The notes below the pieces were generated by a model, which was given only the letters and a program-made list of their open reading frames with translations, was not told where the DNA came from and did no database searches. From Betaproteobacteria bacterium (GTDB lineage: Bacteria; Pseudomonadota; Gammaproteobacteria; Burkholderiales; Burkholderiaceae), in the NCBI GenBank assembly GCA_947468785.1, contig CANIMS010000059.1, positions 1-8,363 of the forward strand: DNA of 8,363 bases. Reading direction: 5' to 3'. Shown in pieces: positions 1 to 7,145 of the stretch (position 1 is its first letter; each line of letters starts with the position of its first letter). The translations under genes and the position numbers were made by a program.

Positions 1-583
1 CTGCGGAACCTCCTGCATCAAAGATACGAGTCTCTCCACCCTTAATACCAACCCGATTCAGCAAAAAGACAGCTACAAAATCAACGCCGTCACGATGCGC
101 TCCCTCTGGTGTTGGTCGCCCAATACCATCAGTTGTATCAATCCGAAATTGATGTGCTTCAACAAACCAAGTAGTTACAGGTTTGACGCCATTAAGCATA
201 TGTGCCAATCCCAGCAAAAGAGATTGCCAAGCAGGGTTACTGGTTAGCTGAGTTTGTGAGGGTTCAAACCATCGCTCAATACCGCCATGCAAGGCGTTGT
301 AATCGACTGATTGCCAATGCGCACGATGCGGAGCCATTTTCAGTAAGTCGCCCTTAATCTCATAACTAGCATGACGTCGGAAGCGATAGCGCCCTCCATC
401 CTTTAAATAAGGATCTCTAGGCAAGTCATCCCAGAACTGATTGAGATCTAACAGCTGATTGAGATCTACTCCAGCAATTTTCGCTACATCCTCTGCAGAA
501 AGAATAGTAAAGCCATCATCTCGCAAGGAGTTAGCCACTTCCCTAAGGGAAGTTAAAGGGGGCGACAGAGTAGTCAAGGTCAT
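1..583 (-). CDS. 2-oxoglutarate/Fe(II)-dependent dioxygenase, 2OG-Fe_Oxy_2 type (3' end beyond window)
   Basis: An open frame of 194 codons starts at ATG 583-581 and runs off the left edge. An in-frame TAA lies two codons upstream of the ATG, so no earlier start is possible; the Shine-Dalgarno sequence is weak. Around residues 160-169 it reads PEGAHRDGVDFV, the family's HxD iron-binding motif (His163, Asp165), followed by GGETRIFD near residues 182-189. This pattern fits the 2OG-Fe dioxygenase family (PF10014) that includes the Bacillus L-isoleucine 4-hydroxylase, whose HxD lies at a similar position. The second iron-binding His and the 2-oxoglutarate-binding Arg would lie beyond the edge, so catalytic completeness cannot be judged. 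By family knowledge these are soluble cytoplasmic enzymes that often hydroxylate free amino acids, but the substrate here is unknown. The gene starts 33 bases after the Bug-receptor stop with no terminator visible, so co-transcription is likely. An 18-base internal repeat lies near residues 40-49. Confidence 0.85.
   Translation of the reverse strand, partial: MTLTTLSPPLTSLREVANSLRDDGFTILSAEDVAKIAGVDLNQLLDLNQFWDDLPRDPYLKDGGRYRFRRHASYEIKGDLLKMAPHRAHWQSVDYNALHGGIERWFEPSQTQLTSNPAWQSLLLGLAHMLNGVKPVTTWFVEAHQFRIDTTDGIGRPTPEGAHRDGVDFVAVFLLNRVGIKGGETRIFDAGGSA
437..468. repeat. Short near-tandem direct repeat, period 18 bases, inside the dioxygenase gene
   Basis: The 14-mer CTGATTGAGATCTA occurs at 437-450 and again at 455-468, exactly 18 bases (six codons) apart. 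In the minus-strand protein this gives DLNQ at residues 40-43 and again at 46-49. The period is a whole number of codons, so the frame is kept. It looks like a recent slippage duplication of six residues upstream of the catalytic core, or else a coincidental helical repeat. Confidence 0.7.
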
Positions 584-616
584 CTTTTATTGTCTTGCGC
601 TGAGATACATCAAAAT

Positions 617-1588
617 CTAATCTAATTGCGCGCCAGATGCTTTCACAATTTTCGCCCATTTAACGATTTCATCCTTAAGCAAGGCGGCAAGCTTTGCAGG
701 CGCAACGGGACTGAGGTCGAGGCCTTGTGCACTCAGCTTCTCACGGATATCAGGACGGGTAAGTACTTTTCCCATCGCAATCTGTATTTTTTTTGTAGCT
801 TCTGAATTTACATCATTCGGGGCAAAAAGAGCGACCCAAACCTCACCAACACAGTCTGGATAGGTCTCAGCAATCGTCGGAATTTCTGGCGCAGCACTTG
901 AGCGCTTAGCAGAACTAATGGCAATAGCTTGTAACTTTCCAGTCTTGATGTAATTCAATGCAGAGGGAAGACTTGCAAAAGCTAATGGGACTTGACCACC
1001 CAAGACATCATTGATAGCGGGTGCAACACCCTTATATGGAATATGTTGCATCTCAATACCAGCACTTGTGTTGAGCATTGCTCCAAGCAGATGACTAATC
1101 GTTCCATTGCCAGCGGAAGCATAAGATAGCTCACCAGGCCGCTTCTTAGCAGCGCTAACGACATCAGATAAGGTTTTGTAAGGAGATCCTGGCGGCGATA
1201 CTAAAACATAAGGCGTTGCGCCAACATAATAGAGTGGAATAAAGTCATTAATCGGATCAAATCCAGGGTTCTTATATAGCGATGGATTAATGGCTTGCGC
1301 ACTATTAATAGTGAGTAACAGAGTGTAACCATCCTTAGCAGCGCGTGCGACCCCTTGGGTCCCAATATTGCCGCCAGCACCCGGTCTATTTTCAACCACA
1401 ATGGATGCCCCAAGTGCATCACTTAGTGCAGGGGCAATTGAACGTGCGACGATGTCATTGGTCCCACCCGCAGCCTGCGGGACAACCATAGTAATAGGTT
1501 TGGAGGGATAGGGTTGGGCAAACGCTCCTGCAGAAAAAAACCATGCACTAAATAGTGCACACATTACAAGCTGGTGCTTATGTTTCAT
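617..1588 (-). CDS. Bug/TctC-family extracytoplasmic solute-binding receptor
   Basis: The 323-residue protein has the usual length for this family. It begins with a Sec signal peptide: basic start, hydrophobic stretch at about 7-22, and AFA before a likely cut near residue 24/25. The mature part starts with the typical YPSKPITMVVP, then AAGGTND (39-45), ENRPGAGGNIG and PYKGVAPAINDVLGGQV (from 184), all hallmarks of the Bug (Bordetella uptake gene)/TctC receptors. Family members bind carboxylates or related small anions in the periplasm and pass them to TctAB-type permeases, but many are orphans, as this one appears to be. The ATG at 1588-1586 overlaps the TGA of the upstream TAXI gene as ATGA and is preceded by a good Shine-Dalgarno sequence, so translational coupling is likely. 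The stop is TAG at 619-617. The ligand cannot be read from the sequence. Confidence 0.93.
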   Translation of the reverse strand: MKHKHQLVMCALFSAWFFSAGAFAQPYPSKPITMVVPQAAGGTNDIVARSIAPALSDALGASIVVENRPGAGGNIGTQGVARAAKDGYTLLLTINSAQAINPSLYKNPGFDPINDFIPLYYVGATPYVLVSPPGSPYKTLSDVVSAAKKRPGELSYASAGNGTISHLLGAMLNTSAGIEMQHIPYKGVAPAINDVLGGQVPLAFASLPSALNYIKTGKLQAIAISSAKRSSAAPEIPTIAETYPDCVGEVWVALFAPNDVNSEATKKIQIAMGKVLTRPDIREKLSAQGLDLSPVAPAKLAALLKDEIVKWAKIVKASGAQLD

Positions 1589-2898
1589 GATTTCCTCTGT
1601 GATAGAGAGTTCAGTCTTCCGCGAACTTCTCCTACATGACTTTTTAAATCATACAGCTCTTTTGCATCTAGCATAGAGACCTTGATGTTACCAACTCGCT
1701 GCTCAATATTTTCTAAATCCTCGTAATTCTTTTCTCTGAATTCAGAATTCAATGCATTTCTTTCAATCGCTTTAAGCTCCTCATACACCTGCGAGAGCTT
1801 GAGCCGCAAGAGTAAGCTCTTAAGAGCTGGGATATAGGTAAACAATGGAATTAAAATTACGAGCAGTGGAATTACGATCTTCGCAAAACGTCCAATCCAG
1901 ACTGCCGTCCAGAAAGGCAAATAGCGATGTAGAAATGATGGACCATCCTTCAAATAAATCTCTGCATCAACATGAATAGGAAAATCTAAGCCAGAATCAG
2001 AGGGAAATTCTCCAGGCTTTTGTAAATAAGAATGGGTCTTGAGCACATCGTAGGTTTCCCCAAGCAATAGCGTCACTAATGCAGGGCTGACATCATTCTT
2101 ACCCACCAAAGTAGCAGTCGCTGCCAATACTTGAATATTCTGCCTAGGAAGATCATAGGCAATACTCACTACACCTCGAGGCACTGTAACCTTAGATAGG
2201 AATGGGAAAAGATGCATATAAGCATCAGCCTGCTCAAAATTCATTAACCGAATATCAGCCGTTTCATAAAAACTTTTGACGAGCGGTGCCTCAACAGCAC
2301 TCACCAAAAATATGGCGTCTAGTTCGCCTTTTTTGAACTTCTCCAAAGCCTGCAACGGCTTCAGTTTTTCAGCATAAAAATCCTTTACTCCTAGGCCACT
2401 CGCCTCTAGCAACTGGGAGGCTAAGCTTAATGTGCCACTACCCTCATTGCCGATTGAAACGCGTTTACCCTTTAACTGACTCAACAAGCTTAGTCGTCCG
2501 CCCTCACTTTTGAAGGCCGACTCTCTGTACCAAACCCATACCGGCTCATAAAATACTCCAGCAATCGATACTAGATTGGAATGCTTTGAGATGTCAGCTA
2601 CCCCACCCTGCACCATTGCAAAATCAACTCCAGAATTAGGATCATTGATTAAAGCTAAGTTATCAATGGTGCCGCCCGTAGTTCTTAATTTGAGTGATAC
2701 GCCCTCTTGAGCAAGCCCGCTTTGCAGCTTTTCTCCAAACTGCTGGTATAGGCCAGTTGGAAAGCCAGTAGCCAACTCAATAGACCGAGGAGGTGGAGGA
2801 ACCAAAATCCAAAGCGTAGCAAAAAGGATGCTCACCAAGATCAAAAAGGCGAGGCTGATCGATAGAGGGTTATAGATATTTTTGCGATTGAAGTTCAT
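1585..2898 (-). CDS. Membrane-anchored TAXI-type (TRAP-associated) solute receptor with cytoplasmic tail
   Basis: The protein has 437 residues, against roughly 320 for a plain secreted TAXI receptor. An N-terminal hydrophobic helix (about 12-33) has no obvious cleavage site and ends in PPPP, so it probably stays as an anchor. The TAXI domain follows, with LATGFPTGLY (42-51), DFAMVQGGVAD (about 92-102) and GKRVSIGNEGSGT (144-156), the family's ligand-pocket motifs. A second helix lies at about 337-359 (IVIPLLVILIPLF), then a charged tail of about 78 residues rich in Glu, Lys, Arg and Leu that looks coiled-coil. The predicted topology is tail and N-terminus in the cytoplasm, receptor domain in the periplasm. 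No DctM/DctQ or TRAP 4TM/12TM permease is near. The start ATG is 2898-2896 with a weak Shine-Dalgarno sequence, downstream of a candidate promoter. The role could be substrate delivery to a distant permease or ligand sensing; both are inference. Confidence 0.88.
   Translation of the reverse strand: MNFNRKNIYNPLSISLAFLILVSILFATLWILVPPPPRSIELATGFPTGLYQQFGEKLQSGLAQEGVSLKLRTTGGTIDNLALINDPNSGVDFAMVQGGVADISKHSNLVSIAGVFYEPVWVWYRESAFKSEGGRLSLLSQLKGKRVSIGNEGSGTLSLASQLLEASGLGVKDFYAEKLKPLQALEKFKKGELDAIFLVSAVEAPLVKSFYETADIRLMNFEQADAYMHLFPFLSKVTVPRGVVSIAYDLPRQNIQVLAATATLVGKNDVSPALVTLLLGETYDVLKTHSYLQKPGEFPSDSGLDFPIHVDAEIYLKDGPSFLHRYLPFWTAVWIGRFAKIVIPLLVILIPLFTYIPALKSLLLRLKLSQVYEELKAIERNALNSEFREKNYEDLENIEQRVGNIKVSMLDAKELYDLKSHVGEVRGRLNSLSQRKS
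1594..1598 (-). promoter_or_regulatory. Ribosome binding site of the Bug receptor gene
   Basis: On the minus strand AGAGG sits five bases before the ATG at 1588 (AGAGGAAATCATG). It lies inside the last codons of the TAXI gene and supports this start and the ATGA coupling. Confidence 0.6.
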
Positions 2899-2921
2899 AA
2901 AAAATCTGCTTGTTTTTTACT

Positions 2922-2949
2922 ATTATGCCCCTAGCTCAAAAATCAGCAA
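2922..2949 (-). promoter_or_regulatory. Candidate sigma70 promoter for the TAXI-Bug-dioxygenase cluster
   Basis: On the minus strand, TTGCTG (2949-2944) and CATAAT (2927-2922) are separated by 16 bases. The -10 box matches the consensus at 5 of 6 positions and the -35 box at 3 of 6. Transcription would begin near 2914, leaving a short leader before the ATG at 2898. It is the best match in the only substantial gap of the window (2899-3021). That gap shows no stem followed by a T-run on the minus strand, so read-through from the ccm operon is also possible. Confidence 0.35.
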
Positions 2950-3021
2950 TAGGATGAATTTATTCGAATATATTGAAGGCCACCTGCGCTCCAATGGGTC
3001 AAAAAGATCGAATTGGGTTAG

Positions 3022-4212
3022 CTAAGGCCTAACTTGATCGATCATTAAGCGGGCATTTGTTGTGCCCACTTTGATCGTTTGAGACTCAGATATCAAGTCG
3101 CCAGCCTCCGGCATAGCCATCCCCGTTTTGGAGATTCGTACTTCTAGCAAGACTTCTGGTAGTTGAGATATCAGGGCATTGGGACTCATTGCTAAGGCAT
3201 CATTTAAAACGAAACTCATAGGAAATGCAGTTACTGCGGTTTTAAGGACTGCTACTGGCATCCGCTCACCCGGCTTACGAGCAATCACCATCAAAGTATC
3301 ACCTGACTTGATCTTAGACTTTAATTCAGGGCTAATATCCACTTGACCACTAACGCCTTGATTACTTATCACTGGTGATTTAGCTGGAGCGAGACCTCCC
3401 TTGCTCCGCGCCTCGGCAATAGAGGCAGCAATCGTACGAGCCTCCTCAGACTCTAAAGGCAATTGCTTCGCTAGTTTTTCCCAAGACTGCACTGCTGCTT
3501 TATAGTTCTGCGCATTAAAATCTGCAGTTCCAGAAAGCCATAAGGCTAGTAAGTTATTAGGGTCTAGTGCCAATGCTTTCTTGATTAGCTGTAGTGGCTT
3601 GCCAGTAAAACTACCATTTGCGTTGGCCGCCAATACATCGGCATAGTCCGCTAATAATTGAGGATCCGCATCCACAAAAGATCCTGCGCGAGCATAGGCT
3701 TTTTCAGCATCAAGATTTCGGCCCAAGATTCGATAGGAGCGCGCCAACATAGCCCAACCTTTGAGATTGTCTGGCTCTTTTTCCATCTTGCCAGCAAATT
3801 CAGAAACCATTTTTTCAACAGCCTCCTGACTCATCGGCTTTTCATCATTTCTCTCGGCAATTCGGAAGGCATCACCCAGGCTAAAGTAAAGACCTGCTGA
3901 AAGTATCACTATGAAGATACAAATTCCAATAATGGTTTTCTTAGGGGAACCTAAAACTGATAGGTCATCCGCCTCATCAGTATCCTGAAAAAGACGCTGA
4001 CGCATTTCTGCATGAGCCTGCTCATAGCTTGCGCTATCGACAGAGCCTGATAGTCGATCTGCCTCGAGCTTATCTAGCTCTTCCTGATAAATGGCTGCAT
4101 TCATCTGGCGACGCGAAGTGGCCAAATCTCTCGCAGGAAAAAAGAATGGGCGTAGCAGTAACACCAAGACTAAGATCAATAAGAGGATGGCTGGTATAAA
4201 AAAGCTAGTCAT
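3022..4212 (-). CDS. ccmI: Cytochrome c biogenesis protein CcmI (CycH), TPR apocytochrome chaperone
   Basis: The chosen start is ATG 4212-4210, giving 396 residues and an 8-base overlap with the ccmH stop. The N-terminus then begins MTSFFIPAILLLILV, a typical CcmI first helix (about 4-25). A cytoplasmic loop with charged, coiled-coil-like sequence follows (about 28-90), then a second helix (about 93-112). TPR-like helical repeats run from about 150 to 255, for example WAMLARSYRILGR and ALWLSGTADFNAQNYKAA. A C-terminal domain with VDISPELKSKIKSGDTLMV and MPEAGDL completes the fused two-domain CcmI form. In the family, the periplasmic TPR part binds the C-terminal helix of apocytochrome c and hands it to the CcmF/CcmH ligation complex. 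It is the last ccm gene of the operon, stop TAG at 3024. A longer reading from 4260 would add 16 polar residues ahead of the helix and is unlikely. Confidence 0.93.
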   Translation of the reverse strand: MTSFFIPAILLLILVLVLLLRPFFFPARDLATSRRQMNAAIYQEELDKLEADRLSGSVDSASYEQAHAEMRQRLFQDTDEADDLSVLGSPKKTIIGICIFIVILSAGLYFSLGDAFRIAERNDEKPMSQEAVEKMVSEFAGKMEKEPDNLKGWAMLARSYRILGRNLDAEKAYARAGSFVDADPQLLADYADVLAANANGSFTGKPLQLIKKALALDPNNLLALWLSGTADFNAQNYKAAVQSWEKLAKQLPLESEEARTIAASIAEARSKGGLAPAKSPVISNQGVSGQVDISPELKSKIKSGDTLMVIARKPGERMPVAVLKTAVTAFPMSFVLNDALAMSPNALISQLPEVLLEVRISKTGMAMPEAGDLISESQTIKVGTTNARLMIDQVRP

Positions 4213-4705
4213 GTAGATTTTCTGTTGAACTGGATTTTGCGTCCTTGAGCAAGGCATCAATACGGCGATTGTCTTCTGCCGATAGCGTAGTACTGGGCAT
4301 GCCTTGATTTCTGCGACGCAGATAGACTATCAAGCCAATAATGCCCCCGAGCAAAATCACAAAGGGGCCTATCCAGAGCAACCAAGTAATAGGCTTAACG
4401 GGCGGGCGATACAAAACAAAATCACCATAACGCTCAACCATAAAGCTCCGAATTTGATCGTCAGTCTTACCTTCTTTAATCAAAATCCGAATCTCTCGAC
4501 GTAAGTCATTCGCTAAATCAGAGCGCGAGCCTGCGAGAGACTCATTCTGACAAACTAGACAACGCATCTCTTCAGAAATCACAATGAGGCGCTGCTCAGT
4601 AACCGGATCATCCGCTAGCGGCACTGCATCCTTAGCAAAGGTTGGATTTAGCAAAGCCATAGTTACTAAAGCAAGGATGAAGGACGAGAAAATTCTTTTA
4701 GGCAT
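4205..4705 (-). CDS. ccmH: Cytochrome c maturation thiol oxidoreductase CcmH
   Basis: The 166-residue protein has a cleavable signal peptide (hydrophobic 5-20, likely cut after TFA at 22-24). The CcmH domain then carries the redox motif CLVC (Cys49 and Cys52) inside MRCLVCQNESLAGS, followed by the conserved DLRREIRILIKEGK and YGDFVLYRPP. A C-terminal anchor helix lies at about 114-134 (WLLWIGPFVILLGG) before a basic RRR stop-transfer and a short tail. By family knowledge CcmH works at the outer face of the inner membrane. It resolves disulfides between apocytochrome c and CcmG so the CXXCH thiols are reduced for heme attachment, and it associates with CcmF and CcmI. Its ATG (4705-4703) shares one base with the ccmG TAA, and its TAG overlaps the ccmI start by eight bases. 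The length fits a single-domain CcmH, with the TPR part encoded separately as ccmI. Confidence 0.95.
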   Translation of the reverse strand: MPKRIFSSFILALVTMALLNPTFAKDAVPLADDPVTEQRLIVISEEMRCLVCQNESLAGSRSDLANDLRREIRILIKEGKTDDQIRSFMVERYGDFVLYRPPVKPITWLLWIGPFVILLGGIIGLIVYLRRRNQGMPSTTLSAEDNRRIDALLKDAKSSSTENLHD

Positions 4706-5229
4706 TACTTAAGCTCGCCCAATAAGGGAAGTATTTTCTGATTCAGAACTGCCATTGTGATCGGGCCAATATGCTTAAACCGAATTACACCAGCCTTATC
4801 AATCACATAAGTTTCTGGAACACCATAAACACCATAATCAATCCCCACCCGACCATTGGCATCAAAGGCCGATAAAAGATAAGGATTACCTTGGAGCGCT
4901 AGCATAGTCATCGCATCTTCGCGCTTGTCTTTGTAATCCAATCCAATAATAGGTGCTACCTGTAATTTACCTAACTCAACAAGAACAGGATGCTCCTCGC
5001 GACAAGCAGCACACCAAGAAGCCCATACATTCAGGATCCAGGGCTGTCCTTTCATACTCTCAGGGGAAAAATTTTTCTTGGGGTCAGCCAATTGAGGTAA
5101 TTCAAAAGCAGGCGCTTGCTTACCCACCAAAGGGGAGGGTATTTCTTGTGGATCACGATTAAGACCCACTGCCAAAAATCCCACCAGAATGATAAACAAT
5201 AGAAGCGGAATTAAAAACTTGGCTTTCAT
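4705..5229 (-). CDS. ccmG: Thiol:disulfide interchange protein CcmG (DsbE)
   Basis: The 174-residue protein is a membrane-tethered thioredoxin-like reductant of cytochrome c maturation. An uncleaved N-terminal helix (about 5-23) is followed by the typical LVGKQAPAFELPQL segment. The active site is WCAAC with Cys73 and Cys76, then REEHP. The CcmG-specific GVYGVPET motif (133-140) carries the cis-proline Pro138 next to the active site, and FKHIGPI follows. In the pathway, CcmG receives electrons from DsbD/CcdA and reduces CcmH or the apocytochrome. The dipeptide between the cysteines is Ala-Ala where E. coli has Pro-Thr, which may shift the redox potential. The ATG at 5229-5227 overlaps the ccmF TGA as ATGA. 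An AAGG seven bases upstream is a plausible ribosome binding site. The stop TAA at 4707-4705 overlaps ccmH by one base. Confidence 0.95.
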   Translation of the reverse strand: MKAKFLIPLLLFIILVGFLAVGLNRDPQEIPSPLVGKQAPAFELPQLADPKKNFSPESMKGQPWILNVWASWCAACREEHPVLVELGKLQVAPIIGLDYKDKREDAMTMLALQGNPYLLSAFDANGRVGIDYGVYGVPETYVIDKAGVIRFKHIGPITMAVLNQKILPLLGELK

Positions 5230-7145
5230 GCCGCAGCCTTGCGCAACTTCATGCGGTAGCGTTTATCGGACATTGCCAATACTCCACCTAAACCCATCAA
5301 TAAACATCCAGCCCAAATCCAATCGACAAAAGGCTTGTAATAGACCCTCACGGCCCACGCCTTATCATCCAATTCTTCGCCCAAAGAAACATAAATATCT
5401 CGAGTAAGGCCAACGTTAATTGCTGCTTCTGTCATCGGCATCGTAGAAGAGAAATAGCTACGCTTTTCTGGGTACATGGTGGCTTCTAAAGTCCCATTAC
5501 GACTTAGCAAAAATGTACCTTGCATCGCCTTGTAGTTTGGGCCAGGGACTGCGCTGACACCTTGTAACTGAATCTGATAACCCCCAACGGTCACACTTTC
5601 ACCGGCGAGCATGCGCACATCTTTTTCTTCTTGATAGGCGCCCACCATAGTCACACCAATCACGAATACCGTTATTCCAAAATGCGCGCATTGCATACCC
5701 ATGAAAGAACGTGTTGCATTACCGATTTTTGCTTGGCGGATGATTTGCATGACCCCAGAAGCAATCACCCAGAAAGCCAATAAGAAACCAAGGCTACTAA
5801 GCCAAGTAAATTCTCCCATTACAAATGGAATCGAAGCGGCAGCAATTACCGCAACCAATGCTGCGATCCATAAGCGCTTGATAACAGCCAACAAGTCTGA
5901 GTTTTTCCAGCTAGTCCAAGGTCCAATACCCATTAATACCAATAGAGGAACCATGATGGGTACAAAGACACTATTGAAGTAAGGGGGCCCTACTGAGATC
6001 TTTCCAAGATGCAATGCATCAATCAACAAGGGATAAAGCGTACCTAGCAAGACTGAGGCGGCTGATACCACTAAAAATACATTGCCAAGCAAAATAAAGG
6101 TTTCACGGGAAGTTAAGCTGAACTTACCGCCAAGCGTACTTTTGGGAGCACGCCAAGCATAGAGGACTAGAGATGAACCCACTACCAATACTAAGAAAAT
6201 CAAAATGAAGATTCCGCGCTTAGGGTCGGTAGCAAAAGCATGAACCGAAGTGAGTACTCCAGAGCGAACTAAGAATGTCCCTAGAAGTGAAAGTGAAAAC
6301 GCAGTAATCGCCAATAAAACGGTCCAACTCTTAAAGCCACCACGCTTCTCGGTCACTGCTAAGGAATGAAGTAAGGCAGTGCCAACTAACCAAGGTATGA
6401 AGGATGCATTCTCAACGGGATCCCAGAACCACCAACCGCCCCAACCCAATTCGTAATAAGCCCACCAAGACCCCAACGCAATACCGAGAGTCAGAAATAC
6501 CCACGCTGCTGTTGTCCAGGGACGCGACCAGCGCGCCCATGCAGCATCTAATCGACCGGATAATAAAGAAGCAATCGCAAATGCAAAGGCTACTGAGAAG
6601 CCCACATAGCCCATGTATAACATTGGTGGATGAAATACCAGGCCAGGATCTTGTAACAGGGGATTTAAAGAGCGACCATCTTGCGCAGCTGGCAACAGTC
6701 TTTCAAAAGGATTCGAGGTCAGTAGAACAAATAATAAAAGACCTGTGAGCACTAAACCCAAGACACCAATCACACGCGCTACCATGAACTCATCCAGAGA
6801 CTTGGAGAGTTGCGCAACTAAAAATGTCCAAGTGGATAACAAGAAAACCCATAGCAATAAGGAGCCTTCATGACCACCCCACACCGCACCTAAGCGATAA
6901 ATCAGCGGCATCTGAGAGTTGGAGTGCTCAGCAACATAAAGGACGGAAAAATCATTGGTATAGAAACTCCACCCCAAGTTAAAGAAAGCAATTGCTAGTA
7001 ACAGGAAAACAGATTGGGCTGCTGGTCTAGCTAATAGAATCCATTCACGCCGCCCTTGGTGAGCGCCAAGCAATGGCAGCACACCCTGAATGATGGCGAC
7101 ACATAAAGCCAGAATTAATGCATAGTGTCCAAACTCAGGAATCAT
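5226..7145 (-). CDS. ccmF: Heme lyase subunit CcmF
   Basis: The 639-residue polytopic membrane protein matches the usual CcmF length (647 in E. coli) and begins [14 protein letters not shown] as CcmF proteins do. Four histidines sit where E. coli CcmF has its heme ligands: His172 in VFHPPMLYMG, His260 in LLHSLAVTEKRGG, His302 in VRSGVLTSVHAFATDP and His488 in QCAHFG (E. coli His173, 261, 303 and 491, from memory). The WWD heme-handling motif is WGGWWFWDPVENASF, with Asp242. A large periplasmic region and a final helix near the C-terminus (WIWAGCLLMGLGGVLAM) complete the fold. CcmF takes heme from holo-CcmE and, with CcmH and CcmI, ligates it to the CXXCH of apocytochrome c at the periplasmic face of the inner membrane. 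The ATG at 7145-7143 shares one base with the ccmE TAA, with GGAAG just upstream. The TGA overlaps the ccmG start. No truncation is seen. Confidence 0.97.
   Translation of the reverse strand: MIPEFGHYALILALCVAIIQGVLPLLGAHQGRREWILLARPAAQSVFLLLAIAFFNLGWSFYTNDFSVLYVAEHSNSQMPLIYRLGAVWGGHEGSLLLWVFLLSTWTFLVAQLSKSLDEFMVARVIGVLGLVLTGLLLFVLLTSNPFERLLPAAQDGRSLNPLLQDPGLVFHPPMLYMGYVGFSVAFAFAIASLLSGRLDAAWARWSRPWTTAAWVFLTLGIALGSWWAYYELGWGGWWFWDPVENASFIPWLVGTALLHSLAVTEKRGGFKSWTVLLAITAFSLSLLGTFLVRSGVLTSVHAFATDPKRGIFILIFLVLVVGSSLVLYAWRAPKSTLGGKFSLTSRETFILLGNVFLVVSAASVLLGTLYPLLIDALHLGKISVGPPYFNSVFVPIMVPLLVLMGIGPWTSWKNSDLLAVIKRLWIAALVAVIAAASIPFVMGEFTWLSSLGFLLAFWVIASGVMQIIRQAKIGNATRSFMGMQCAHFGITVFVIGVTMVGAYQEEKDVRMLAGESVTVGGYQIQLQGVSAVPGPNYKAMQGTFLLSRNGTLEATMYPEKRSYFSSTMPMTEAAINVGLTRDIYVSLGEELDDKAWAVRVYYKPFVDWIWAGCLLMGLGGVLAMSDKRYRMKLRKAAA

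Noticed and set aside
982..1422. Minus-strand alternate frames inside the Bug receptor gene
   Set aside because: They overlap a continuous, well-conserved receptor frame and encode no recognisable protein.
2954..3025. Plus-strand 23-codon frame (MNLFEYIEGHLRSNG...) in the gap upstream of the TAXI gene
   Set aside because: It is very short, has no convincing Shine-Dalgarno sequence, is the only gene on the plus strand if real, and overlaps the ccmI stop. No support beyond being open.
3017..3033. Inverted repeat GTTAG/CTAAC at the end of ccmI as a terminator
   Set aside because: The stem is only five weak base pairs and no T-run follows on the minus strand.
4213..4260. Longer ccmI start adding 16 residues (MMPCSRTQNPVQQKIY)
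   Set aside because: CcmI normally begins directly with the first membrane helix, which starts at the ATG at 4212. The extension would read through 48 more bases of ccmH coding sequence.
5701..5982. Plus-strand open frame of 93 codons
   Set aside because: It is fully antisense to ccmF, whose frame is continuous and strongly conserved. The translation shows no recognisable motif and looks like a shadow frame.
6404..6748. Plus-strand open frame of 114 codons
   Set aside because: It lies opposite the most conserved part of ccmF (WWD motif and His172/His260 region). The product is low-complexity Pro/Thr/Arg-rich with no family signature.
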